DNA from: Betaproteobacteria bacterium
GTDB taxonomy: Bacteria > Pseudomonadota > Gammaproteobacteria > Burkholderiales > Casimicrobiaceae
Assembly: GCA_013298145.1 (NCBI GenBank)
Contig: JAAFJO010000003.1
Coordinates: 310,001-374,000, forward strand
DNA: 64,000 nucleotides
Direction of reading: 5' to 3'
Shown one piece after another: positions 52,481-62,239 of this stretch. Below the pieces are notes generated by a model, which saw nothing but the letters and a program-made list of their open reading frames with translations, searched no databases and was not told where the DNA came from. Position 1 is the first letter of the stretch. Each line of letters opens with the position of its first letter. Made by a program: the position numbers and the translations under genes.

Positions 52481-54008
52481 GGAAGCTCCCGCCCGACCAT
52501 ACTTTGCGCTGCAGCAAGAGTGACTGACGGTAGCGATCGTCGCCAATGTGGCTTTGCAGATTCACGAGGATGGCGTTGATGAGCGTGAGGCCCAAGCGAT
52601 CGGCGGTTTCGAGCGGACCTTCGGGATGATTCACTCCGAGCCGCATCGCCGTATCCACACCTGCCGCATCGGCGACACCCTGCAGAACCGCGTCCGCGCC
52701 TTCATTGGCAAGCATCGCGAGCGTGCGCGCAACGATCATCCCCGGGACGTCGTCGATCACCGAAACCTCAATCCCAAGCGCGCGGAAGAGGCCGACGGCA
52801 TCGGCGAGTGCTGCGGTGGTGGTTTCCTCACCTCGCGCAAGCGCAACCCGCTTCGTGATCGCGAAATCGCGCGCGAGATCGAGCGTGACCACGTTTGTAA
52901 GCTCTTCTTCAAACGCGAGCTGGGTGGCTGAACATCCGTCGGTGAGACAAACGGTTGCGTTGCCGACGCGAATCCTTCCCGCACCCAGCGGATCTTCTTC
53001 CTTGCGGGATTGCACCTTGATACCTGCTGCCTTGATCCGCTCCACCAAAGGATCCAGGGCCTCCGACTCGGAAAGATATTGAATCAACGTAGGAGCTGGA
53101 CCGAACGGACTGCCCGGTGCGGTTGGAACGCCGGCGGGATAGCTGTAAAAGCCGCGCCCGGATTTGCGGCCGAGCAATCCGCCCGCGACCATTTCCTCTT
53201 GCGTCACGCTCGGTCGATAGCGCGAATCTTGGTAGTAAGCGTTCCACACGCTCTTCGTCACCATCAAATTCACGTCAAGGCCGATCAAATCAAGCAGCTC
53301 GAATGCGCCCATCTTGAAGCCGCCCGCTTCGCGCAGCACGAGGTCAATGGTCGCAATATCAGCGCCGCCGGATTCGAGAACGCGAAACGCTTCGCCGTAG
53401 AACGGCCTGGCCACGCGGTTCACGATAAAGCCGGGCGAGCTTTTGCAGCGAACCGGCGTCTTCTTCCAAGCAAGCGATGCCGCCTCAACGCGGTCCATTG
53501 TCGTCGCAGAGGTCAACTGTCCGGCGACCACTTCCACTAAGGGCAGAATCGGCGCGGGATTAAAGAAATGCATGCCGACCACGTTGTCCGGGCGCTTCAT
53601 GCCGTTAGCGATGGCGGTGATCGAAATGGAGGAGGTATTGGTTGCAAAAACCGTTTCATCGCCACAAATGGTTTCGAGTGATCGAAACAATTGCCGCTTT
53701 GCATCCAAGTCTTCAACAATCGCCTCAACGACCAAATCGCAATCGTGAAAATCACTCATGTCCGGCGCGGCGCGCATCCGTGCGGCCGAGTTGGTCGCGT
53801 CTTCCGGCGTCAGTTTCCCTTTGCTGGCGAGCGTTTTCAGCGCTTCGGTGTTCCGCTGAATCGCGGCATGAGCCGCACCTTCGCGGGCATCGAAGAGCTT
53901 CACCATGCAGCCGCCTTGGGCCGCGACTTGCGCAATGCCCGCCCCCATCGTGCCCGCGCCGATGACGCCTACGGTTTGAAATAAAGTCGCGGAATCAGCA
54001 AGGGACAT
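52470..54008 (-). CDS. paaH: 3-hydroxyacyl-CoA dehydrogenase PaaH
   Basis: The 512-residue NAD-dependent enzyme oxidises 3-hydroxyadipyl-CoA in the phenylacetate pathway. It has the N-terminal Rossmann motif VGVIGAGTMGAGIAQVAAQG near residue 14, the 3HCDH signature (GMHFFNPAPILPLVEVVAG) near 140 and two C-terminal dimerisation domains (about 190-290 and 395-500). This double domain and the linkage to paaI-paaK support PaaH over fatty-acid paralogues. An upstream in-frame ATG at 54056 adds 16 unlikely residues. Confidence 0.9.
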   Translation of the reverse strand: MSLADSATLFQTVGVIGAGTMGAGIAQVAAQGGCMVKLFDAREGAAHAAIQRNTEALKTLASKGKLTPEDATNSAARMRAAPDMSDFHDCDLVVEAIVEDLDAKRQLFRSLETICGDETVFATNTSSISITAIANGMKRPDNVVGMHFFNPAPILPLVEVVAGQLTSATTMDRVEAASLAWKKTPVRCKSSPGFIVNRVARPFYGEAFRVLESGGADIATIDLVLREAGGFKMGAFELLDLIGLDVNLMVTKSVWNAYYQDSRYRPSVTQEEMVAGGLLGRKSGRGFYSYPAGVPTAPGSPFGPAPTLIQYLSESEALDPLVERIKAAGIKVQSRKEEDPLGAGRIRVGNATVCLTDGCSATQLAFEEELTNVVTLDLARDFAITKRVALARGEETTTAALADAVGLFRALGIEVSVIDDVPGMIVARTLAMLANEGADAVLQGVADAAGVDTAMRLGVNHPEGPLETADRLGLTLINAILVNLQSHIGDDRYRQSLLLQRKVWSGGSFHGE

Positions 54009-54340
54009 GTGTTCGAGCAGAGGAAAAAGAAGTCCGAGCGATGCTAGCGCACCCAAATTGACAGATTTGCAACTCGACTCAGGAGTTGAAAACCACGCTA
54101 GCTTGATGAAGACTGGCTTGATCGAGCGAGGAATCTTCTATCGATACGGCCCAGCGAAATCCGTACAAATTGAAAGCTCGTTTCGAATGCTCGCTCGCGT
54201 TTTGATTTGCGCTCCGAACATAAAATGATGGGGTGATTGCATTATTCCAAGCTGCGTCAAAAGTCGTTGTTAAAGGGGCTAGCCGCTCATTCGAGTGCTT
54301 GTCAATAATCAAAATTAATTCATGCTAGCCCCATTGAAAT
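54009..54340. other. Intergenic region between paaH and cmk with coding-like repeat C4
   Basis: The gap contains the divergent promoters of paaH and cmk and copy C4 of the coding-like repeat (54270-54342, minus strand). Its CTAGCCCC segment is just before the cmk ATG. A 77-codon minus-strand frame passes through C4. I do not call it a gene. Confidence 0.45.
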
Positions 54341-55051
54341 ATGACTTCTAGCCTTTTTGCCAATTCTAGTACTGCGCCAGTCATCACGATTGATGGACCG
54401 GTGGCATCGGGCAAAGGCACGGTGGCGCGCGCGCTGGCAACGAAGCTTGGATTTCATTTGCTCGATTCTGGCGCGATCTACCGTTCTCACGCACTTGCTT
54501 GTATGGATCGAGGAATAAAAATAAATGAAATCAATTTACTAGAGATTGAAGCTAAAGCACTTTCTCTAGAATTTCGCGACCAAACAGTCTGGCTTGATGG
54601 GCGCGATGCGACGGATTTGATTCGTGCCGAGGCGGTCGGAATGGCGGCCTCAGCCATTTCCGCAATTCCGGAAGTCCGCGCCGCACTGCTCGAACGGCAA
54701 CGTGCGTTCGCCGCCGCGCCGGGGCTCGTCGCTGACGGACGCGACATGGGCACGGTTGTTTTTCCACACGCGGCACTGAAGGTGTATCTCACGGCGACAG
54801 CGGAGGTGCGCGGACAACGACGCAGTCGCCAGCTCGACAATGCAGCGCCGAATGCGGGTTCGAATGCGAACCCGAATGCGGCGCTTGAGCAAGTGATCAG
54901 TCAAATTCGCCAACGGGATTTGCAGGACAAGTCGCGCGCAACTGCACCGCTCAAGCCGGCCGCAGATGCCGTCGTGCTTGATAACGCCGGGCAAGACAAA
55001 CACGAGACCGTTGAGGCGATCTTGCGGCTCTGGTCCTTGCGAAGCGGTTGA
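54341..55051 (+). CDS. cmk: Cytidylate kinase
   Basis: The 236-residue enzyme phosphorylates CMP and dCMP. It shows ITIDGPVASGKGTVARALA at residue 15 (P-loop), FHLLDSGAIYR, DGRDMGTVVFPHA near 130 and the lid RDLQDKSRATAPL near 188. A short Asn/Ala-rich insertion (about 166-180) precedes the lid. It is followed by rpsA after a 731-bp gap, the conserved cmk-rpsA order of proteobacteria. Confidence 0.93.
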   Translation: MTSSLFANSSTAPVITIDGPVASGKGTVARALATKLGFHLLDSGAIYRSHALACMDRGIKINEINLLEIEAKALSLEFRDQTVWLDGRDATDLIRAEAVGMAASAISAIPEVRAALLERQRAFAAAPGLVADGRDMGTVVFPHAALKVYLTATAEVRGQRRSRQLDNAAPNAGSNANPNAALEQVISQIRQRDLQDKSRATAPLKPAADAVVLDNAGQDKHETVEAILRLWSLRSG

Positions 55052-55432
55052 GCCAAAGCAAAAGTTCTGCGTGAGATCGCTCGCGGAGGATCGCCAAACG
55101 TAGCTTTCGCTGGCTGCGCGATAGGATCAGAGCGCGGCCAAGCCCGCGCCTTCAGGCTGACTAGGTTTATCTGCAGCATTTTCCGGATAGTTGCGCGTGT
55201 AAATTGCGCTGCTTAGGTCGAAAGTCTCTGCTTGCCTAAGTTGATCAAGCGTATTTTCAACTGGGACTAGACGTGTATTGACTCGTATATCGACAACAAA
55301 AATAAATTCGTCTACGCCCTTTTTGAAATGGAGTCTAGAGACTTTTTTACTTCGATTTTGCGATGTCGTCTCGCTTCCGTCCAAATTGCAACGCTACCGA
55401 TCAAATTGTGTTTTCACGGATTCGCTAAACGT
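55052..55432. other. Intergenic region between cmk and the rpsA promoter
   Basis: The segment contains REP-like copy 4 (55131-55151) and copy C3 of the coding-like repeat (55262-55330). An 85-codon minus-strand frame (55127-55384) covers C3. It has no ribosome site or known family and I do not call it a gene. Confidence 0.45.
55131..55151 (+). repeat. REP-like repeat, copy 4 (GC-rich family)
   Basis: The core AGCGCGGCCAAGCCCGCGCC is the fourth member of the family at 41451, 45031 and 50692, with a left flank resembling that of copy 3. Confidence 0.7.
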
Positions 55433-55461
55433 TTGATTGGCAAGGGAAATTCTCGTACAAT
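55433..55461 (+). promoter_or_regulatory. Sigma-70-type promoter for rpsA
   Basis: TTGATT and TACAAT are separated by exactly 17 bp. Transcription would begin near 55468 and give a leader of ~315 bases. S1 is known to control its own mRNA through the 5' region in E. coli, so the long leader may serve this purpose. Confidence 0.6.
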
Positions 55462-55782
55462 ACATGGCTCGCTCTCGCGAACCGTTAGGGCTTTGCTCCG
55501 CGATTCACGGTTGGAATGTGTAGCCCCATGATCCCGCTCTGGCGAGATTCATAGCTGCGGCAAGAAACGCAGGCTCAAATCGAACCTCGTTTTCGCCAAT
55601 ACCAGCACACGTTTTGACTGACCCGACCTGCGAGGAAGAGTAGCGATAGACCGACGCGTTTCGTACTGAATCGAGTCCGATTACGTTACAGGTGTTCTCG
55701 TTGTTCGTCGTTTACTTTTTTATCAACCCCAACCTCTACGTCATCGCAATTTCGCAATGAAGAGAGCTTTTGAAAGTTATTA
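55462..55782 (+). other. Long 5' leader of rpsA
   Basis: The leader contains an imperfect stem around AACCGT/ACGGTT (55480-55512) and a pyrimidine-rich stretch near 55690-55735. No Shine-Dalgarno sequence stands at the usual distance from the rpsA ATG, as is also typical for rpsA of E. coli. Confidence 0.45.
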
Positions 55783-57474
55783 ATGTCTACAGCAACTGAA
55801 TCCTTCGCCTCAATGTTCGAGGAATCCCTCGGCCGCCAAGAAATGCGTTTGGGCGAAGTCATCACCGCTGAGGTGGTGCGTGTTGATCGCGATATCGTCG
55901 TCGTCAACGCAGGTCTCAAATCGGAAGCGTATGTTCCGATTGAAGAATTCAAAAATGATCGCGGCGAAATCGAAGTCAAAGCAGGCGACTTCATTCAAGT
56001 AGCGATCGAATCCGTTGAAAACGGTTTCGGCGAAACCAAGCTCTCGCGCGACAAGGCGAAGCGTCTCGCATCGTGGTACTTCCTCGAGAACGCGATGAAC
56101 GCGGGCGACATCGTCAGCGGCTTGGTCGTTGGCAAAGTCAAGGGTGGTTTGACGGTGATGACGCACGGCGTTCGCGCGTTCCTCCCGGGCTCGCTCGTAG
56201 ATATGCGCCCCATCAAAGACACATCGCCCTACGAAGGCAAAGAGCTCGACTTCAAAGTCATCAAGCTCGACAAGAAGCGCAACAACGTGGTTGTGTCGCG
56301 CCGCGCGGTGCTCGAAGTGTCGATGGGCGCAGAGCGTGAGAAGCTTCTCTCCACGCTCGCCGAAGGCTCAACCGTTACCGGAACCGTTAAGAACATCACC
56401 GATTACGGCGCGTTCGTTGACTTGGGCGGTATCGACGGCTTGCTCCACATCACCGATCTGGCATGGCGTCGCGTCAAGCACCCATCGGAAGTGCTCACCG
56501 TGGGTCAAGAAGTTACGGCGAAAGTGCTCAAGTTCGATCAAGACAAGAACCGTGTTTCGCTCGGCCTCAAGCAATTGGGCGACGATCCGTGGGTCGGTCT
56601 TGCCCGTCGCTATCCGGCCGGTACACGTCTGTTCGGTAAAGTCACCAACATCACCGACTACGGTGCATTCGTTGAGATCGATTCCGGTATCGAAGGCTTG
56701 GTACACGTCTCCGAAATGGATTGGACCAACAAGAACGTTGCTCCAAGCAAAGTGGTTTCGCTCGGCGACGAGGTAGAAGTGATGATCCTCGAGATCGACG
56801 AAGATCGTCGTCGTATCTCGCTTGGTATCAAACAGTGCCAGCCAAATCCGTGGGAAGAGTTCGCAGCGAACCACAAGAAGGGCGACAAAGTCTCTGGCGC
56901 GATCAAATCGATCACCGATTTCGGCGTGTTCATTGGTCTCCCAGGCGGCATCGACGGCCTCATTCACCTCTCCGATCTGTCTTGGAGCGTTCCTGGCGAA
57001 ACCGCAGTGCGCGATTTCAAGAAGGGGCAAGAAGTGGAAGCCGCTGTTCTCGGAATCGACACCGAGCGCGAGCGTATTTCGCTGGGTATCAAGCAGCTTG
57101 ATGGTGATCCATTCAGCAACTTCACCGCAATGAACGACAAAGGCGCAATCGTCAAGGGCGTGGTCAAGTCGGTTGATGCGAAGGGTGCTGTGATTGGCTT
57201 CGACGGCGACGTTGAAGGCTACCTGCGTGCCTCTGAAATCGCACGTGAGCGCGTGGAAGACGCTTCGACTCGCTTGAAAGAGGGCGAAGAGGTTGAGGTC
57301 ATGATCATCAATGTTGATCGCAAAACGCGCAGCATTTCGCTGTCGATCAAAGCGAAAGACTCCGCTGAGGAAGCCGAAGCGATTCGCACTCACGCGAAAG
57401 ATGACGCGTCAGCAAGCAGCGGTTTGGCCGGCTTGGGTGCGTTGCTCAAAGCGAAGCAGACGAAGAGCGAGTAA
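55783..57474 (+). CDS. rpsA: 30S ribosomal protein S1
   Basis: The 563-residue protein contains six S1 RNA-binding domains, with repeated phrases such as [20 protein letters not shown] near residues 206 and 291 and SLGIKQ at domain ends. It recruits mRNA to the small subunit. Length and number of repeats are the normal long gammaproteobacterial/betaproteobacterial form. cmk lies upstream and ihfB downstream. Confidence 0.97.
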   Translation: MSTATESFASMFEESLGRQEMRLGEVITAEVVRVDRDIVVVNAGLKSEAYVPIEEFKNDRGEIEVKAGDFIQVAIESVENGFGETKLSRDKAKRLASWYFLENAMNAGDIVSGLVVGKVKGGLTVMTHGVRAFLPGSLVDMRPIKDTSPYEGKELDFKVIKLDKKRNNVVVSRRAVLEVSMGAEREKLLSTLAEGSTVTGTVKNITDYGAFVDLGGIDGLLHITDLAWRRVKHPSEVLTVGQEVTAKVLKFDQDKNRVSLGLKQLGDDPWVGLARRYPAGTRLFGKVTNITDYGAFVEIDSGIEGLVHVSEMDWTNKNVAPSKVVSLGDEVEVMILEIDEDRRRISLGIKQCQPNPWEEFAANHKKGDKVSGAIKSITDFGVFIGLPGGIDGLIHLSDLSWSVPGETAVRDFKKGQEVEAAVLGIDTERERISLGIKQLDGDPFSNFTAMNDKGAIVKGVVKSVDAKGAVIGFDGDVEGYLRASEIARERVEDASTRLKEGEEVEVMIINVDRKTRSISLSIKAKDSAEEAEAIRTHAKDDASASSGLAGLGALLKAKQTKSE

Positions 57475-57525
57475 TTGCGATTCGATAGGCTGCCCATGAC
57501 AGATTTCTGTCGGAAGCAGCCGGAA

Positions 57526-57550
57526 GAGGGCAGCGATGCCCTCGTTTCTT
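57526..57550 (+). terminator. Possible terminator downstream of rpsA
   Basis: A 7-bp stem (GAGGGCA with TGCCCTC) with a GCGA tetraloop is followed by GTTTCTT. It is 51 bp after the rpsA stop and would separate rpsA from ihfB. Confidence 0.55.
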
Positions 57551-57722
57551 GGTGGTCTGGTTGCGATCATGTAATCGGATCACAAAGAAACGAATAAGCT
57601 GGAAATGGAAGGCCGTTCGGAGGCGAGGTGAAATGCGATCAGTTGTGCGCGCACAGCGACGCCAGGCCTTTGAAACGAACAGTGATCGAGTCGACTGACG
57701 ATTTATCGAGGGAGTATTGCAC

Positions 57723-58031
57723 GTGACACGCTCATCGCTCATCGCTCGACTTACCGAGAGATTTCCTCATCTAATGGCTCGCGATACCGAAATCGCGGTG
57801 CGATTGATTCTTGAGGCGGTGAGCGATGCACTAGCCACCGGTTCACGCGTGGAAGTGCGCGGCTTTGGCAGCTTTGCCTTGTCTCATCGACCGCCCCGGG
57901 TGGGACGCAATCCGAAATCTGGCGAACAGGTTACGGTGCCGGCCAAACACGTGCCGCACTTCAAGCCCGGTAAAGAGCTTCGCGAACGCGTCGATGCACA
58001 AGCCGCCGAGGCCGAAGCCGCGCGTCGATAG
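57723..58031 (+). CDS. ihfB: Integration host factor subunit beta
   Basis: The 102-residue DNA-bending protein begins [15 protein letters not shown] and has the DNA-arm signature [20 protein letters not shown] and [21 protein letters not shown] use the GTG at 57723, nine bases after GAGGGA; a TTG six bases earlier is less likely. The rpsA-ihfB order is conserved. lapB follows directly after 25 bp. Confidence 0.93.
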   Translation: MTRSSLIARLTERFPHLMARDTEIAVRLILEAVSDALATGSRVEVRGFGSFALSHRPPRVGRNPKSGEQVTVPAKHVPHFKPGKELRERVDAQAAEAEAARR

Positions 58032-58056
58032 TCGGAAAGGTCGATAGACTCCCGTC

Positions 58057-59214
58057 ATGGATGTCGAGATTTGGTGGCTGCTGGCCGGCGCGATACTTTT
58101 CTTTGCGATGGGCTGGTTGGCCGCACGGGTTGACCTTCGCCATGTGATGCGCGATGCGCGTGCGCTACCGAGCGCCTATTTCCGCGGATTGAACTATTTG
58201 CTTCGGCAAGAGCACGATAAAGCAGTGGAAAGCTTCGTCGATGTTTCGAAGCGTGACCCGCACGCACTCGATCTTCAGCTTGCATTGGGGAGCCTGTTCC
58301 GGCGGCAAGGTCGGCTGGCCGATGCCACGGCGATTCACCAGTCATTGGTGGATCGCCATGATCTACCGAAAGACAAACGTGAGCTCGCGGTGTTCGAGCT
58401 CGCGCAGGATTTCCACGCTGCTGGACTCTTTGATCGCGCCGAAGCGCACTACGAATCGCTTACCAACACGCCGCTTGAACCCGAGGCGCTCACCAAACTT
58501 GCTGCCGTTCTCGAACAAGAAAAAGACTGGCCCAAGGTGATCGCGGTACGTAGCCGGATCGAAACACTAAGCCGTGAACCACAAGGAAAATTGATCGCTC
58601 AGTGTTACTGCGAGCTCGCCGACGTCGCCCTTGCGAAAAACGACGTCGCTGGCGTTGAAGCGAATGTGACAAAGGCGCTTGAATTCAATCGCAACAGCGG
58701 TCGCGCGAAGTTGCTTGCATTCCGCGCACACGTTCGCGCTGGTCAGCGTGGCCCCGCACGATTGGCGCTCGAAGAGCTTTCACGAATCCAGCCCGAATTG
58801 CTGCCGCTCATATCCGACGAGGTTGTTGGGCTCTGGCAGGAAGAAGATCCACGCGTTGCTGTTGAACAACTTGCCGCCGCGCAACGATCTGCGCCGTCTA
58901 GTATCGGATTAAGTAAGCTTATCGACGCGAGTGCAAAAATTGAAGGTAGCCCAAAAGCACTGGGGCGTTTGCGGGCAGAGCTGCAGCGTAATCCGTCTGC
59001 TCGGGAGGTCGCGAAGCTGCTCGACATGGAGGCGGACGGCAGAGACGAGGGCGCTGGCCCCCTACTTCGTGAGGCCTCCGATCTTCTACGGCGTGCCACA
59101 GAAAAAACGCCGGGCTACCACTGCAGTCATTGCGGCTTCCGTGCGCCGCGCTACTACTGGAAGTGTCCTGGCTGCAACCATTGGGAATCCTTTCGGGCCA
59201 CGCCACTCGGCTAA
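58057..59214 (+). CDS. lapB: Lipopolysaccharide assembly protein LapB
   Basis: The 385-residue protein has an N-terminal membrane anchor (IWWLLAGAILFFAMGWLAAR), TPR repeats across most of the length, and a C-terminal rubredoxin-type metal site (YHCSHCGFRAPRYYWKCPGC). In E. coli LapB (YciM) adjusts LpxC degradation and LPS synthesis. The usual small lapA gene between ihfB and lapB is missing here. Confidence 0.9.
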   Translation: MDVEIWWLLAGAILFFAMGWLAARVDLRHVMRDARALPSAYFRGLNYLLRQEHDKAVESFVDVSKRDPHALDLQLALGSLFRRQGRLADATAIHQSLVDRHDLPKDKRELAVFELAQDFHAAGLFDRAEAHYESLTNTPLEPEALTKLAAVLEQEKDWPKVIAVRSRIETLSREPQGKLIAQCYCELADVALAKNDVAGVEANVTKALEFNRNSGRAKLLAFRAHVRAGQRGPARLALEELSRIQPELLPLISDEVVGLWQEEDPRVAVEQLAAAQRSAPSSIGLSKLIDASAKIEGSPKALGRLRAELQRNPSAREVAKLLDMEADGRDEGAGPLLREASDLLRRATEKTPGYHCSHCGFRAPRYYWKCPGCNHWESFRATPLG

Positions 59215-59221
59215 ACTTCAT

Positions 59222-59249
59222 GTGTTACGTTGAAAAATAACCGTAACAC
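59222..59249. promoter_or_regulatory. Inverted repeat between lapB and radA
   Basis: Arms GTGTTACG and CGTAACAC flank 12 bases. The following sequence has no clear T-run, so it could be a weak terminator for lapB or an operator for radA. Confidence 0.35.
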
Positions 59250-59271
59250 TCTGAATTAATTAGATAAAAAA

Positions 59272-60645
59272 TTGGCCTCAAGCAAAAAAACCTCCTACGT
59301 TTGCCGTGAATGTGGCGAGACCTCGTTGCAATGGCAGGGGCGTTGTGCTGCATGCGGAAACTGGAATTCGTTCGAGGAAATTGCGTTATCAAAAACTGCG
59401 CAGGCTTCACGCGCGCCCGCGGGAAATCGCTCTCTCACACAAGGATCTACCGCTATCCTGAGCCTTGCGGAGGTCAAGGTTGAAGACACCGTGCGCTGGC
59501 CGACGGGGTCAGTTGAACTTGATCGCGCGTTGGGCGGCGGGTTGGTTCCGGGTGCCGTGGTTCTCATCGGGGGCGATCCCGGCATCGGGAAATCAACCCT
59601 CACGCTGCAGGTGGTTTCGGCGATTGCCGAACAGCGTCGCGCCGTGTACGTGACAGGTGAAGAATCGGCCGCTCAAGTGGCCGCACGAGCGCAGCGACTC
59701 GACCTTGCGCTGGCGCCAATCCGAGTGTTGGCCGAAACGAACCTAGAGGCGATATTCGATTTGATTTCGAAAGACCGTCCGCAGGTCGTCGTCATCGATT
59801 CCATTCAGACGCTCTACAGCGATGCCTACAGCTCCGCGCCTGGCTCAGTGGTTCAGGTACGCGAGTGTGCTGCCGACTTGATTCGATACGCAAAGGCGAA
59901 CGGCGTCTCGGTGTTAATTGTTGGGCATGTCACGAAAGAGGGCACCATCGCCGGGCCACGCGTTCTCGAACACTTGGTGGACACCGTAATTTATTTCGAA
60001 GGCGAAGCGGGCTCTAGCATTCGAATCATCCGCGCGCTCAAGAATCGCTTTGGGGCGAGCAACGAGATTGGCGTGTTTAGCATGACCGAAAACGGGCTTC
60101 GTGCAGTCGCCAATCCGTCAGTTCTGTTTCTGCACAACACTCAATCATTGAGCGCCGGAAACGTTGTTTTTCCGGCGATTGAAGGGTCGCGCCCGCTACT
60201 TGTGCAGATTCAGGCCCTAGTCGACCGCACGGCCGGCAATCCGAGGCGCGTTTGCAACGGCGTGGATGCACAGCGGCTCGCCATGCTGTTGGCTGTGATG
60301 AATCGCCATCTCGGAAGCCAACTGAGCGGATTTGATGTTTTCGTGAATGTGGTCGGCGGTATTTCCGTAGATGAACCAGCGGCTGATCTGGCGATCATCG
60401 CCGCGATTTGGTCTTCGCTCACCGGGCGAGTCTTGCCGAGCCAACAAGTGCTCTTTGGAGAGATCGGGCTCGGTGGCGAAATCCGTCCGGTCGTGGGGGC
60501 GGCTATCCGCATCGGTGAAGCAGAAAAGCTCGGATTCGAAAGCGTTATTTGCGGCGACCTGGGAAAGACGTTGCGAACGCGCGCGGGCCTCAAGCTGCAA
60601 ACGGCGGCGCGCGTTGATGCCGCAATTGAGCTGCTTCGTGCTTAG
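59272..60645 (+). CDS. radA: DNA repair protein RadA
   Basis: The 457-residue RecA-like branch migration protein has an N-terminal zinc finger (CRECG and CAACG), Walker A GGDPGIGKST near residue 104, the RadA motif LKNRFGASNEIGVF near 258 and a C-terminal Lon protease-like domain (about 285-457). The start is a TTG with no clear ribosome site, but the family begins within a few residues of it. Confidence 0.93.
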   Translation: MASSKKTSYVCRECGETSLQWQGRCAACGNWNSFEEIALSKTAQASRAPAGNRSLTQGSTAILSLAEVKVEDTVRWPTGSVELDRALGGGLVPGAVVLIGGDPGIGKSTLTLQVVSAIAEQRRAVYVTGEESAAQVAARAQRLDLALAPIRVLAETNLEAIFDLISKDRPQVVVIDSIQTLYSDAYSSAPGSVVQVRECAADLIRYAKANGVSVLIVGHVTKEGTIAGPRVLEHLVDTVIYFEGEAGSSIRIIRALKNRFGASNEIGVFSMTENGLRAVANPSVLFLHNTQSLSAGNVVFPAIEGSRPLLVQIQALVDRTAGNPRRVCNGVDAQRLAMLLAVMNRHLGSQLSGFDVFVNVVGGISVDEPAADLAIIAAIWSSLTGRVLPSQQVLFGEIGLGGEIRPVVGAAIRIGEAEKLGFESVICGDLGKTLRTRAGLKLQTAARVDAAIELLRA

Positions 60646-60801
60646 GACCAAATCGAGCGCTGATCCGATTGTGTCGAGAATTTATATTATGTTAAATTAA
60701 ATGGAATTGCGGTATTCGAGGCACCACCGTAATCGCAGCATCGCGCGCTTTGTAAAACAGCATCATCGCGACGTGTTCGCTAATCAGCGAAAATCCACGT
60801 A

Positions 60802-62190
60802 ATGAATTCGTCATCGCTCTCCGCATCGGTGTCGGCGCTACGCGCCGGAGACTTTGCCGCCGCCCTCCCGCTTCTCAATCACGATGATTGGGCCCGACTT
60901 GAAGCCCAATTCTGGAACGCGTCACATCCGCTATCCGATCAGGCGCGCGCCGCTTACACTGAATATCAGCTTCATGCCAACACGATTTGGCAGAGAATTG
61001 GCGCGGGGAGCGCTCGGCCACTCTCCGTTTTCCGCTCAACACTCTCAACACGCCTTGGTATCGAGACCGCGCTGCGTGTATTAGGTCGCATTTTCGCGGG
61101 TTGTAATCTTGCCTACGCGCCCACGCCTCCCGGCTTCTGGCGAACGGTTTACTCAATTACAGGTTTCACAGTTTCGCAGTGTCGTGACGGAAATGAGTTG
61201 GAGTATCAATTCGCGCGTAACCTGTGTTTACAACTTTGGCTCATGGCTTGGTTGAACCCGTTGTCACTCGTGGCCGGTCGGTTACCGGTCGCGGTGCGTT
61301 TAGTGGGGCTGCTTTCAAAAAGCTGCAGCTACTCGCTCGCGCCGCCCACCCATGCGGGCTCCGGGTTAGCGGCAGCCGATTTGATGGACGATAAACCCCC
61401 CTCCCCGTTCGGGCGTCTTGGCGTTGACTGGGCACCACAGCTGCCACTCTATGTGAACGCACAAAGCGCCGCCTATGCGATTCAGGAGCTACAAGGCAGC
61501 GTAGCCGAGCGTCGGCAAGGCGATATGTACGAAGCGCTGCTCGGCGCCGGGCGATTAGCCGGTTTGAGCGCGCCGGAGGTCGCGGACTTCGTGAAACGCG
61601 CCCTACGCGAGTTCGGCCAAACACACTCGCGCGCGATACCGCGCATCGCCGCAAGCGGCGTCATCACGTCAACCTTCGGCCTGATCGACGTGTGGAATGC
61701 GCTTCAGGAGAATCTGCCCGAATCCCCCGAGGGAGAGAAAGTCGGGTACGAGGTATTAGAGGCAAGCGTTGTTAATCACAGCGAAGGCGGCTTCCTACTG
61801 CGCTATCGCCCGCAAAGGCCCACATTGAGATCGGGTTCGTTGATGGCGTTGCGGACGAAACAGTCTGAGCCCTGGGCGCTTTGTGCGATTCGCTGGCTTC
61901 AAGACAATGGCAGAGACGTGCTCGTTGGCGTTGAAGTCATCAATAATTTTCCTGAACCGATACTGGCCTCCATTGAATCTTTAGACAAAGATCAAACGCC
62001 GATCATAAGTTTTGAACAGGATGGGAATCTAGTATTGTTCGCCGCCCTTGAAATGAGTGAATCCTCCGGCGTTTGCCAACTTGCAGTGCGGGATGAGATT
62101 TGGGTAGCGTCGGCAGTACGCGAAATGGGTGAGGATTGGGAATCGCGTGTTGTTTTAGATCGAGTAGCCGCGTTGAGGGAAGCGAGGTAG
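60802..62190 (+). CDS. Hypothetical protein with possible PilZ-like C-terminus
   Basis: The 462-residue protein is soluble and has no recognised catalytic motif. The C-terminal third (about 315-395) has a beta-rich VVNHSEGGFLLRY...WALCAIRWLQ...VLVGVEVI order that recalls PilZ-type domains, but the RxxxR and DxSxxG c-di-GMP motifs are incomplete. The N-terminal part is helical. It follows radA by 156 bp. Confidence 0.5.
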   Translation: MNSSSLSASVSALRAGDFAAALPLLNHDDWARLEAQFWNASHPLSDQARAAYTEYQLHANTIWQRIGAGSARPLSVFRSTLSTRLGIETALRVLGRIFAGCNLAYAPTPPGFWRTVYSITGFTVSQCRDGNELEYQFARNLCLQLWLMAWLNPLSLVAGRLPVAVRLVGLLSKSCSYSLAPPTHAGSGLAAADLMDDKPPSPFGRLGVDWAPQLPLYVNAQSAAYAIQELQGSVAERRQGDMYEALLGAGRLAGLSAPEVADFVKRALREFGQTHSRAIPRIAASGVITSTFGLIDVWNALQENLPESPEGEKVGYEVLEASVVNHSEGGFLLRYRPQRPTLRSGSLMALRTKQSEPWALCAIRWLQDNGRDVLVGVEVINNFPEPILASIESLDKDQTPIISFEQDGNLVLFAALEMSESSGVCQLAVRDEIWVASAVREMGEDWESRVVLDRVAALREAR

Positions 62191-62239
62191 TGACTCTGGA
62201 GGCGCGATTACATCGTGGTTGTTCACGAGGATGCCAGCC

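Noticed and set aside
56368..57393. Minus-strand frame of 341 codons
   Set aside because: It is the shadow of the repetitive S1 domains of rpsA.
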